Source of the DNA: Acidisarcina sp. | GTDB taxonomy: Bacteria > Acidobacteriota > Blastocatellia > Pyrinomonadales > Pyrinomonadaceae | NCBI GenBank assembly: GCA_021155145.1 | Contig: JAJNPX010000451.1 | Coordinates: forward strand, 1 to 5,327 | Direction of reading: 5' to 3' | DNA: 5,327 nt | Part shown: piece after piece, positions 1-5,327 of the stretch | Numbering within the stretch: the stretch's first letter is position 1 | Layout of the letters: every line of letters begins with the position of its first letter | Made by a program: the position numbers and the translations under genes | The notes under the pieces: model-generated | What the model saw: only the letters and a program-made list of their open reading frames with translations | The model's database searches: none | Told to the model about the DNA's origin: nothing

Positions 1-1
1 G

Positions 2-25
2 CTCGCGAAATATCTGAAGAAATGA
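2..25 (+). CDS. C-terminal tail of an upstream gene (partial, unidentified)
   Basis: Reading from base 2 gives Leu-Ala-Lys-Tyr-Leu-Lys-Lys and then a TGA at 23-25. That TGA overlaps the ATG of the GH105 gene (22-24) as ATGA. The same Lys-Lys-stop/ATGA arrangement recurs between GH105 and the cupin, which makes it likely that this is the real end of an operon partner rather than a chance frame. Only seven residues are visible, so no function can be assigned. From context it could be another carbohydrate-active enzyme, but that is a guess. Confidence 0.5.
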   Translation, partial: LAKYLKK

Positions 26-1932
26 GATCTGTACTGACGTTTTTGTTCATCTTCGCCGCAGCGGTCGCCACGCTCGCACAGGCCGCGCCAGTGTCCGAGC
101 GGCTTGCCGAGACGGCGATGGACCGCATCTGGGTGGACGCTCGCATCTCTCCGGGAATTCCACCGAAGTGGACCTATGAACAAGGCGTGATCCTCAAAGC
201 CGTCGAGCAGATGTGGTACGCGACCGGCGATCCGAAGTACTTTCGGCATATCCAGAGAGGAATGGACCACTGGATCAATGAAGACGGTACGCACAAGGAC
301 TATCACCTTGAGGAATACAATATCGACCACGTCACGCCGGCGCTCGAGATGATGACGCTCTACCGCGTCACCGGGCAGGAAAAGTACCGAAAGATGGTCG
401 AGCTATTCCGGTCGCAATTGAAGACGCACCCGCGAACGAAAGAAGGCGGTTTTTGGCACAAGAAGATCTACCCGTGGCAGATGTGGCTGGACGGGCTGTA
501 TATGGGCGAGCCTTTCTACGCGGAATATTCGAAGGTATTCGGGGAAGATAACTGGGACGATATCGCGAATCAGTTCGTGTGGATGGAGAAACACGCAAGA
601 GATCAGAAAACAGGACTGCTCTATCACGGCTGGGACGAATCGAAAGAACAAAAGTGGGCGAACAAGCAGACCGGCCGATCCCCACATTTCTGGGGCCGCG
701 CGATGGGCTGGTACGCAATGGCATTGGTCGATACGCTCGAACATTTTCCGAAGAGACATCCCAGACGCAAGGAGCTTGTCGATATCCTGAACCGAACGAT
801 GGCGGCGGTCGAAAGGGTTCAGGACCCGAAAAGCGGAGTTTGGTGGGACATTCTCGACCTCGGCGGAAAGGAGAAGAACTATCTCGAATCGTCGGCTTCG
901 GCAATGTTCGTGTATTCGATCGCTCGCGGTGTACGGATGGGCTATCTGCCCGATCGCTACATGAAGGCCGCGGTTCGCGGTTGGGAGGGCATCAAGAAAG
1001 AGTTCGTAAAGACGAACGCAAAAGGCGAGACCGATTGGGAAGGAACCGTCTCGGTTTCGGGCTTGGGCGGGAATCCTTATCGCGACGGTTCATACGACTA
1101 TTATATGAGCGAGAAACTGCGGACCAATGATGCAAAGGGCCTCGGGCCCGCGATCAAGGCCGCGCTTGAAATGGAAGCATTCGAACGCGGTTGGACCGGA
1201 CGCGGAAAGACGGTTTTGCTCGACGACTATTTCAATCACGAGGTCAGAAAGAACAGATTTTCCGGGCGCGATGAGGTTTGGCATTACAAATGGGACGAGA
1301 TGCCGGACGCTGGCTTCTATGCCTGGGGACGCATCTTCAATTCGCTTGGTGCAGCGACCGAGGAGCTTTCGGATGCCCCGACCCCGGAAAACTTAAAGAA
1401 TGCGGACGTTTACGTCATCGTCGATCCCGACACTCCGAAAGAAACCGCCTCGCCTAAATTCGTGGAACCGCAGCACGTCAAGGCTATCGCTGATTGGGTA
1501 AAGGGCGGCGGCGTGCTCGTGCTGATGGGAAATGACGGCCAGAATGCGGAGCTGGATAAATTCAACACGCTCGCAAGGGAATTCGGGATCGTGTTCAACA
1601 AGGATCGCAAATTCGAGGTGATCAACAACGACTACAGATCGGGCGGGATCGACATCGAGGCCGATAACGAGATATTCAAGACTGCAAGGAAGATCTTTGT
1701 AAAGGAAGTTTCGACGCTGACTTTATCCGGAAATGCGAAGGCTGTTGTTTCGGCCAGCGGCGACACGATCATAGCGATATCAAAATATGGGAAGGGCACC
1801 GTTTTCGCGATAGGCGATCCTTGGCTCTATAACGAATACGTTGACGGACGGCGTTTGCCGGCTGAATTCGAAAATTTCAAGGCAGCTCAGGACCTGAGCC
1901 GGTGGCTCATTGCAAATACAAGGAAGAAATGA
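22..1932 (+). CDS. Exported GH105 unsaturated rhamnogalacturonyl hydrolase with C-terminal GATase-like domain
   Basis: This 636-residue protein is predicted to hydrolyse the 4,5-unsaturated galacturonic acid left by lyases at the non-reducing end of rhamnogalacturonan/pectin oligosaccharides (EC 3.2.1.172 type). Residues 1-21 form a Sec signal (Arg-2, hydrophobic 4-18, AQA cleavage site at 19-21), so it acts outside the cytoplasm, unlike Bacillus YteR. Residues about 25-385 match the GH105/GH88 (alpha/alpha)6 barrel: NIDHV with Asp-102, MWLDGLYM with Asp-157, HGWDE with His-202, FWGRAMGW with Trp-224 and Arg-226, ESSASAMF, and the DGSYDYY...ND.KGLGPA stretch. Asp-102 and Asp-157 are 55 residues apart, as I recall for YteR Asp-88/Asp-143, so the catalytic residues look intact. 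Residues about 396-636 form a second domain resembling ThuA/DUF4350-type GATase1-like folds (VLLDDYF, ADVYVIVD 461-468, GGGVLVLMGND 495-505, GKGTVFAIGDPW 590-601). The whole protein has no Cys, so an amidotransferase activity is unlikely. The start is fixed by the signal peptide and the ATGA overlap with the previous stop. The polymer could also be ulvan or another uronan. Confidence 0.92.
   Translation: MRSVLTFLFIFAAAVATLAQAAPVSERLAETAMDRIWVDARISPGIPPKWTYEQGVILKAVEQMWYATGDPKYFRHIQRGMDHWINEDGTHKDYHLEEYNIDHVTPALEMMTLYRVTGQEKYRKMVELFRSQLKTHPRTKEGGFWHKKIYPWQMWLDGLYMGEPFYAEYSKVFGEDNWDDIANQFVWMEKHARDQKTGLLYHGWDESKEQKWANKQTGRSPHFWGRAMGWYAMALVDTLEHFPKRHPRRKELVDILNRTMAAVERVQDPKSGVWWDILDLGGKEKNYLESSASAMFVYSIARGVRMGYLPDRYMKAAVRGWEGIKKEFVKTNAKGETDWEGTVSVSGLGGNPYRDGSYDYYMSEKLRTNDAKGLGPAIKAALEMEAFERGWTGRGKTVLLDDYFNHEVRKNRFSGRDEVWHYKWDEMPDAGFYAWGRIFNSLGAATEELSDAPTPENLKNADVYVIVDPDTPKETASPKFVEPQHVKAIADWVKGGGVLVLMGNDGQNAELDKFNTLAREFGIVFNKDRKFEVINNDYRSGGIDIEADNEIFKTARKIFVKEVSTLTLSGNAKAVVSASGDTIIAISKYGKGTVFAIGDPWLYNEYVDGRRLPAEFENFKAAQDLSRWLIANTRKK
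1921..1926 (+). promoter_or_regulatory. Ribosome binding site of the cupin gene
   Basis: AGGAAG lies inside the last codons of the GH105 gene and two bases before the ATG at 1929. It favours this start over the in-frame ATG at 1902 and fits translational coupling through the ATGA overlap. The spacing is short. Confidence 0.5.
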
Positions 1933-2423
1933 GATCCAGATCGTTGCTTTTTGGCTTGATACTGACGGCTATTGGCGTCTCGGCCCAAAGCGGCCCGATC
2001 TCGCCCGCCAGGCCATTTGTCGTAAAGACGAAGAAACAGGTCGCCGACATCACAAAAGAAATTGCCGCGCAGGACGGGAACAAGAATAAGGACATCGTCG
2101 GCGCCAGCGGATCGCAGATGCGCGTGGCGATATTTCACGATGATCTGCGCGAGAACGACAATTTCGAAGTTCACGACGGGTCGGATGATATCTATTACAT
2201 TCTGGACGGCAAGGCGACGCTGATGCTCGGCGGTACGCTTATATCGCCGAGTGAGATCTCGCCGGGCGAATGGCGCAGCAAGGCCGCTGACGGAGGACAA
2301 AAGATCGAGATCGGCAAAGGAGACCTGATCGTCGTCCCGCGAGGTACGGTGCACCAGAGAACGGTGACGGGAAAGGGATTTTCGATGATCCTGATCAAGG
2401 TTTTTGAGGGCCGCCAGCAATAG
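1929..2423 (+). CDS. Exported single-domain cupin protein
   Basis: This 164-residue protein has a signal peptide (residues 1-19, VSA cleavage site, then Gln-20), so it should be periplasmic or secreted. One cupin beta-barrel covers about residues 62-160. Motif 1 is EVHDGSDDIYYILDG (80-94): the canonical HxH...E pattern becomes Glu-80, His-82, Asp-87. Motif 2 is GDLIVVPRGTVHQ (131-143), with His-142. A four-ligand metal site E/H/D/H is therefore conceivable but not canonical. Such cupins often bind or isomerise small carbohydrates or acids. KdgF, the pectin-pathway cupin acting on 4,5-unsaturated-uronate products, is a tempting analogue, but it is shorter and cytoplasmic, so I do not assign it. 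An in-frame ATG at 1902 would put charged and polar residues ahead of the signal peptide. The ATG at 1929 overlaps the GH105 stop (ATGA) and has AGGAAG at 1921-1926, so I chose it. It is probably translationally coupled to GH105. Confidence 0.85.
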   Translation: MRSRSLLFGLILTAIGVSAQSGPISPARPFVVKTKKQVADITKEIAAQDGNKNKDIVGASGSQMRVAIFHDDLRENDNFEVHDGSDDIYYILDGKATLMLGGTLISPSEISPGEWRSKAADGGQKIEIGKGDLIVVPRGTVHQRTVTGKGFSMILIKVFEGRQQ

Positions 2424-2432
2424 GCGGAGTTT

Positions 2433-2462
2433 TCGACAACCACGGCACGTCTGCGATAAAAT
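2433..2462 (+). promoter_or_regulatory. Putative sigma-70-like promoter for the FadR-type regulator
   Basis: In the 60-bp gap between cupin and regulator, TCGACA (2433-2438, five of six to TTGACA) is followed after 18 bp by TAAAAT (2457-2462, five of six to TATAAT). Transcription would begin around 2468-2470, leaving a leader of about 15 bases with the ribosome binding site. This is a by-eye match. The gap may instead be simple read-through within one operon. Confidence 0.35.
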
Positions 2463-2465
2463 CGC
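2453..2465. repeat. Short perfect inverted repeat overlapping the putative -10 box
   Basis: GCGAT-AAA-ATCGC is a perfect 5-bp inverted repeat with a 3-base loop that covers the predicted -10 region. It could be half of an operator or a chance palindrome. No T-run follows, so it does not look like an intrinsic terminator. Confidence 0.3.
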
Positions 2466-2467
2466 GC

Positions 2468-2484
2468 TTGGTAAAAGGTAACAA
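2468..2484. promoter_or_regulatory. Candidate autoregulatory operator (imperfect palindrome)
   Basis: TTGGTA-N5-TAACAA forms an imperfect palindrome (TTGnTA / TAnCAA) immediately before and touching the regulator's start codon. FadR-subfamily regulators often bind TTGGT...ACCAA-type sites and repress their own genes. The half-site TTGGT fits, but the spacing and right half differ from the usual 3-bp-spaced consensus, so the assignment is tentative. Confidence 0.25.
2474..2478 (+). promoter_or_regulatory. Ribosome binding site of the regulator gene
   Basis: AAAGG sits five bases before the ATG at 2484. It is a reasonable Shine-Dalgarno sequence and supports that start. It lies inside the candidate palindromic operator, so a protein bound there would also cover the initiation region. 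Confidence 0.5.
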
Positions 2485-3230
2485 TGCCCGTTAAAAAGTC
2501 AGCGGTGTTCAAGAATCTGGATTCGGAGCGAAACGGCACCACGGCCGAAGAGGTTGCTGCACGGCTTCGCGAAATGATCCATTCGGGCGAGCTCTCGGCC
2601 GGCGATAAACTTCCGCCCGAACGAGACCTGGCAAAGATCCTCGGGGTCAGCCGGCCGACGCTAAGAGCCGGGATCCGATCGCTCTCTGCCATCGGGATAC
2701 TGCAATCCAAACAGGGTGCTGGGACCTTTGTCGCGGTCGCCGCTGAGTCGCCGACGCTGGACAGTTCGCCATTGAGGATGCTCTCGGCACTCCACGGATT
2801 CACATCGGATGAGATGTTCGAGGCGCGCCTTGCTCTTGAAATGAGCATTGCGGGTCTGGCCGCAAGACGTGCCACATCCGAACAAATGACCACGCTCGCC
2901 GAGGAGATCGCCGGAATGTATGCCTCTCTGAACGAACCCGAACAATATCTGGTGCACGACATGCGTTTCCACCAGATCGTCGCCGCGGCGTCAGGCAATC
3001 GTATCCTGACCTCGCTGATGAATATGGTGGCGACGATCCTGTTCGATTCCCGGAGCAAGACCGTAAAGCGAGCGAAAGATCTAAAGGAATCCGCCGAACA
3101 GCATCACAATATCTATCGGGCGCTTCGCGACCATGACCCGGACGCCGCAGAACGCGCGATGCACGACCACCTCATCGAGACCCAGAAAGCACAACGGCTC
3201 GAGGTCGAGGAGAACGGCAAAAACTCTTAG
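2484..3230 (+). CDS. FadR-type GntR family transcriptional regulator with FCD domain
   Basis: This is a 248-residue cytoplasmic DNA-binding regulator of normal length for the FadR subfamily. The N-terminal winged helix-turn-helix covers about residues 19-84: LPPERDLAKILGVSRPTLR (43-61), then GILQSKQGAGTFV (71-83). The C-terminal FCD effector domain covers about 108-235. Its expected metal ligands are present: Asp-159 and His-163 in DMRFH, His-207 in the EQHHNIY segment and His-229 in MHDHL. FCD domains typically bind small organic or sugar acids, and relatives such as ExuR/UxuR control hexuronate genes. Given the GH105, GH43 and ExuT neighbours, a uronate-pathway intermediate is the likely effector (inference). 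One oddity is RAGI at 61-64, where most family members have RE-A-L at the end of the recognition helix. It lies 60 bp after the cupin gene and 31 bp before the GH43 gene on the same strand, so it may be part of one transcript and also have its own promoter. Confidence 0.9.
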   Translation: MPVKKSAVFKNLDSERNGTTAEEVAARLREMIHSGELSAGDKLPPERDLAKILGVSRPTLRAGIRSLSAIGILQSKQGAGTFVAVAAESPTLDSSPLRMLSALHGFTSDEMFEARLALEMSIAGLAARRATSEQMTTLAEEIAGMYASLNEPEQYLVHDMRFHQIVAAASGNRILTSLMNMVATILFDSRSKTVKRAKDLKESAEQHHNIYRALRDHDPDAAERAMHDHLIETQKAQRLEVEENGKNS

Positions 3231-3261
3231 TTCTGCCGCCCGAGCCGGTTCAGATCAGGAT

Positions 3262-4887
3262 ATGAGATCAATTGTTCTCGCGATGTTCGTCAGCTTCGCT
3301 GCGGCCGGAGTTTATTCGCAGAACGAGGCTTCGCGGGCCTGGGTGGCAGATCTGGGCGACGGCACTTACCGCAATCCCATCATCCATGCCGATTATTCCG
3401 ATCCGGACGTGGTCCGTGTCGGTGACGACTTTTATATGACCGCGTCCAGCTTCAACGCGGTACCCGGCCTTCCGATCCTCCATTCAAAGGACCTTGTCAA
3501 TTGGCGGATCATAAACCACGCAATTCGGGAACTCGAGCCCCGTGAAGTCTTCTCCAAACCGCAGCACGGCGGCGGAGTGTGGGCACCATCGATCAGATAT
3601 CACGACGGAGAGTTTTACATCTTCTATGGTGACCCGGACTTTGGCATCTACATGACGAAGACGAAGGACCCGGCAGGAGAATGGTCAAGGCCTTTGCTAA
3701 TCAAGGAGGCAAAAGGCTGGATCGATCCGTGCCCTTTGTGGGACGACGACGGCAACGCGTACCTGGTTCACGCATTTGCGGGGAGCCGTGCGGGGATAAA
3801 GTCGATCCTCGTCGTAAATAGAATGTCGCCCGACGGTACACGGCTGCTGGACGACGGGGTGCTCGTGTTCGACGGGCACGATGCCGACCCGACCGTCGAA
3901 GGCCCGAAATTCTACAAGAGGGATGGTCACTACTATATTCTGGCTCCGGCTGGCGGCGTTGCGACGGGCTGGCAGTTGGCGTTGCGGTCAAAGAGTATCT
4001 ACGGGCCGTACGAAAAAAAGGTCGTTCTGACTCAGGGCAAGACCGCGATAAACGGGCCGCACCAAGGCGCGCTCATAGATACGCCAACAGGCGAGTGGTG
4101 GTTCGTGCATTTTCAGGACAAGGGGGCATACGGACGGGTCGTTCATCTACAACCCGCGTCATGGAATGGCGGATTCCCCGTGATCGGCAATGATGCTGAC
4201 GGCGACGGTAGCGGTGAGCCGGTAATGGATTACCGAAAACCGGACGTGGGGCGCACCTATCCGATATCGACACCGCAAGACAGCGACGAATTCAATTCGC
4301 CGACTCTCGGGCCGCAATGGCAATGGCACGGCAACCCAAAGGCCGAATGGGCGCTGCCGTTCCCGACGCGCGGCGTACTCAGGATGAACTCGGTCAAGCT
4401 GCCAGGCGAATATAAGAACCTCTGGGAGTTGCCTAACCTATTGCTGCAAAAATTTCCTGGCGAAGAATTTATCGCCACCGCGAAAGTGACGCTCAACAGT
4501 CGATTCGACGGCGAGCGTTTTGGCCTGATCGTGATGGGAGCGAATTACTCGCTGATCGGGGTAGAGAGGACCGGCAACAACCTTTCCGTTCGACGTTCGA
4601 CCGCTATCGATGCCGACAAGGGAATGGCCGGCGATCTGGGCCGAGCAGAGGTGTTGTCGAGGGATATTACCGCCCCATTCTATCTGCGTGTAACGGTATC
4701 AAAAGGAGCGATAAGCACTTTCAGCTATAGCTCTGATGGTAAGGATTTCAGGGAACTAGGCGAAAAATTCACCGCACGCGAAGGCCGCTGGATCGGGGCA
4801 AAGATCGGCTTTGTCTTCACGCGGCCCGGAACGTTCAATGATGCCGGGACCGCGGATATCGATTGGATACGGTTCGAGAAACGATAG
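3262..4887 (+). CDS. Exported GH43 beta-xylosidase / alpha-L-arabinofuranosidase with C-terminal beta-sandwich domain
   Basis: This 541-residue protein is predicted to remove xylose or arabinose from side chains of plant cell-wall polysaccharides. Residues 1-19 are a Sec signal (VYS cleavage site, Gln-20 next). Residues about 36-330 form the five-bladed GH43 propeller with all three catalytic acids: Asp-47 in YSDPDV (general base), Asp-155 in WIDPCP (pKa modulator) and Glu-213 in VEGPKF (general acid). His-267 in NGPHQG is probably the central metal/water ligand. The AGSRAGIK, APAGGVATGWQ and DADGDGSGEPV (311-321) stretches resemble GH43 subfamily 12 as I remember it. Residues about 340-541, starting at DEFNSP, resemble the concanavalin-A-like GH43 C-terminal domain (GH43_C2), with a typical SYSSDGKDF strand. 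The in-frame ATG at 3133 lies inside the regulator and would add a basic non-signal stretch. The ATG at 3262 gives the signal peptide and is preferred, though its AGGA (3257-3260) is only one base away. Xylosidase versus arabinofuranosidase cannot be decided from sequence. Confidence 0.9.
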   Translation: MRSIVLAMFVSFAAAGVYSQNEASRAWVADLGDGTYRNPIIHADYSDPDVVRVGDDFYMTASSFNAVPGLPILHSKDLVNWRIINHAIRELEPREVFSKPQHGGGVWAPSIRYHDGEFYIFYGDPDFGIYMTKTKDPAGEWSRPLLIKEAKGWIDPCPLWDDDGNAYLVHAFAGSRAGIKSILVVNRMSPDGTRLLDDGVLVFDGHDADPTVEGPKFYKRDGHYYILAPAGGVATGWQLALRSKSIYGPYEKKVVLTQGKTAINGPHQGALIDTPTGEWWFVHFQDKGAYGRVVHLQPASWNGGFPVIGNDADGDGSGEPVMDYRKPDVGRTYPISTPQDSDEFNSPTLGPQWQWHGNPKAEWALPFPTRGVLRMNSVKLPGEYKNLWELPNLLLQKFPGEEFIATAKVTLNSRFDGERFGLIVMGANYSLIGVERTGNNLSVRRSTAIDADKGMAGDLGRAEVLSRDITAPFYLRVTVSKGAISTFSYSSDGKDFRELGEKFTAREGRWIGAKIGFVFTRPGTFNDAGTADIDWIRFEKR

Positions 4888-4888
4888 G

Positions 4889-5326
4889 CTATTGTTCGTA
4901 GCTTATCTTTGCCGGTTCGAGCCGCGGAGCGAGCAGATGTATGACCGCCAACGCCGCCAAATAAGCCGACGCCGCGATGATGAAGATCGGCAGGTAGCTT
5001 CCGGTCGTCTGAAGGATGTAGCCCACCAAAGGGGCGATCACCATGCCGCCGATCGCACCGAACATACCGCCGATGCCTACGACCGATCCGACGGCCTGCT
5101 TTGGGAACATATCCGAACTCAACGTGAATATATTCGCTGACCACCCCTGATGGGCGGCAGCGGCAATGCCGATGAGAATGACCGACAGCCAAAGGTTAGA
5201 CGTGACTGAGGCGATGACGATCGGGACGACGGCAAGCGCACAGATCAGCATGGCGGTCTTTCGCGCGCTGTTGATCGACCAGCCCCGTTTGATGAGTTTT
5301 GATGAAATGTAGCCGCCGCCGATGCT
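4889..5326 (-). CDS. exuT: MFS hexuronate transporter, ExuT-like (C-terminal part; start beyond the window)
   Basis: The last 145 residues of a major facilitator transporter are visible. The frame stays open upstream of the internal Met at 5251, reading GGGYISSKLIKRG...ARKTAM, a typical loop before the second-half helices, so the real start lies beyond base 5327. Four hydrophobic segments follow, corresponding to the last helices of the 12-helix fold. The stretches HQGWSANIFTL, SDMFPKQAVGSVVG and GGMFGAIGG are characteristic of anion:cation symporter-family hexuronate (galacturonate/glucuronate) carriers such as ExuT. It would import monomeric uronates across the inner membrane, which fits the neighbouring uronan enzymes. 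The stop codon (TAG, complement of 4889-4891) lies one base from the stop of the GH43 gene, so the two genes converge. Substrate assignment is by resemblance and context; glucarate/galactarate-type carriers of the same family are the main alternative. Confidence 0.85.
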   Translation of the reverse strand, partial: SIGGGYISSKLIKRGWSINSARKTAMLICALAVVPIVIASVTSNLWLSVILIGIAAAAHQGWSANIFTLSSDMFPKQAVGSVVGIGGMFGAIGGMVIAPLVGYILQTTGSYLPIFIIAASAYLAALAVIHLLAPRLEPAKISYEQ

Positions 5327-5327
5327 T

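Noticed and set aside
579..1130. Open frame of 183 codons on the + strand inside the GH105 gene
   Set aside because: It lies within the conserved catalytic barrel in another frame, and its translation is Arg/Gly-rich low-quality sequence with no family resemblance.
1902..1928. Earlier in-frame ATG start for the cupin gene
   Set aside because: It would add nine residues including charged ones before the signal peptide and overlap GH105 by 31 bases. The ATG at 1929 has a ribosome binding site and the ATGA overlap.
2453..2465. GCGAT-AAA-ATCGC hairpin as an intrinsic terminator for the GH105-cupin operon
   Set aside because: The stem is only five base pairs and no T-run follows on the + strand.
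2195..3058. Long open frame of 287 codons on the minus strand, antisense to the cupin and regulator genes
   Set aside because: It crosses the intergenic gap and two well-supported + strand genes, and its translation is rich in Arg and Ser with no recognisable domain. It is a typical shadow of a GC-rich coding region.
3133..3261. N-terminal extension of the GH43 frame starting at the ATG at 3133
   Set aside because: The 43 extra residues are Arg/Ser/Thr-rich, lie mostly inside the regulator gene and would bury the clear signal peptide that begins at 3262.
4192..4224. DADGDGSGEPV stretch as a separate dockerin or EF-hand module
   Set aside because: It is a single DxDGDG loop within the GH43 fold at a place where I recall similar sequence in GH43 relatives. 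There is no second repeat as in a dockerin.

Overview
The window reads as part of a pectin / rhamnogalacturonan (uronic-acid polysaccharide) utilisation locus from a Gram-negative-type heterotroph. GC is moderate to high (roughly mid-50s percent by eye). Three proteins carry classical Sec signal peptides with no lipobox Cys, which suggests periplasmic or secreted enzymes. Sequence style, particularly the secreted cupin and the hexuronate-type MFS carrier, reminds me of Acidobacteriota (Blastocatellia-like). That taxonomic guess is from memory and weak; no rRNA or marker gene is present. No SusC/SusD pair, mobile element, tRNA, rRNA or CRISPR array is visible.

Layout. Bases 1-25 hold the last codons of an unidentified upstream + strand gene, whose stop overlaps the next start (ATGA). 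Bases 22-1932 encode an exported GH105 unsaturated (rhamno)galacturonyl hydrolase fused to a C-terminal GATase-like / Rossmann-like domain. Its stop again overlaps the start of a small exported cupin protein (1929-2423). A 60-bp gap with a plausible promoter and short palindromes follows. Next is a FadR-type GntR regulator with an FCD ligand-binding domain (2484-3230). After 31 bp comes an exported GH43 enzyme with a C-terminal beta-sandwich domain (3262-4887). One base later, on the opposite strand, lies the C-terminal part of an MFS hexuronate transporter of the ExuT type (4889 to the window edge).

How they may work together (inference). Polysaccharide lyases or other pectinases outside the window would make oligosaccharides with 4,5-unsaturated uronic acid ends. 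GH105 would remove that unsaturated residue, and GH43 would strip arabinose or xylose side chains. The cupin could act on, bind or isomerise a released sugar acid. The ExuT-like carrier would import the hexuronate, and the FadR/FCD regulator would sense a sugar-acid intermediate and control the cluster. The locus type is familiar. The least explained parts are the C-terminal domain of the GH105 protein and the exported cupin with a non-canonical metal site.
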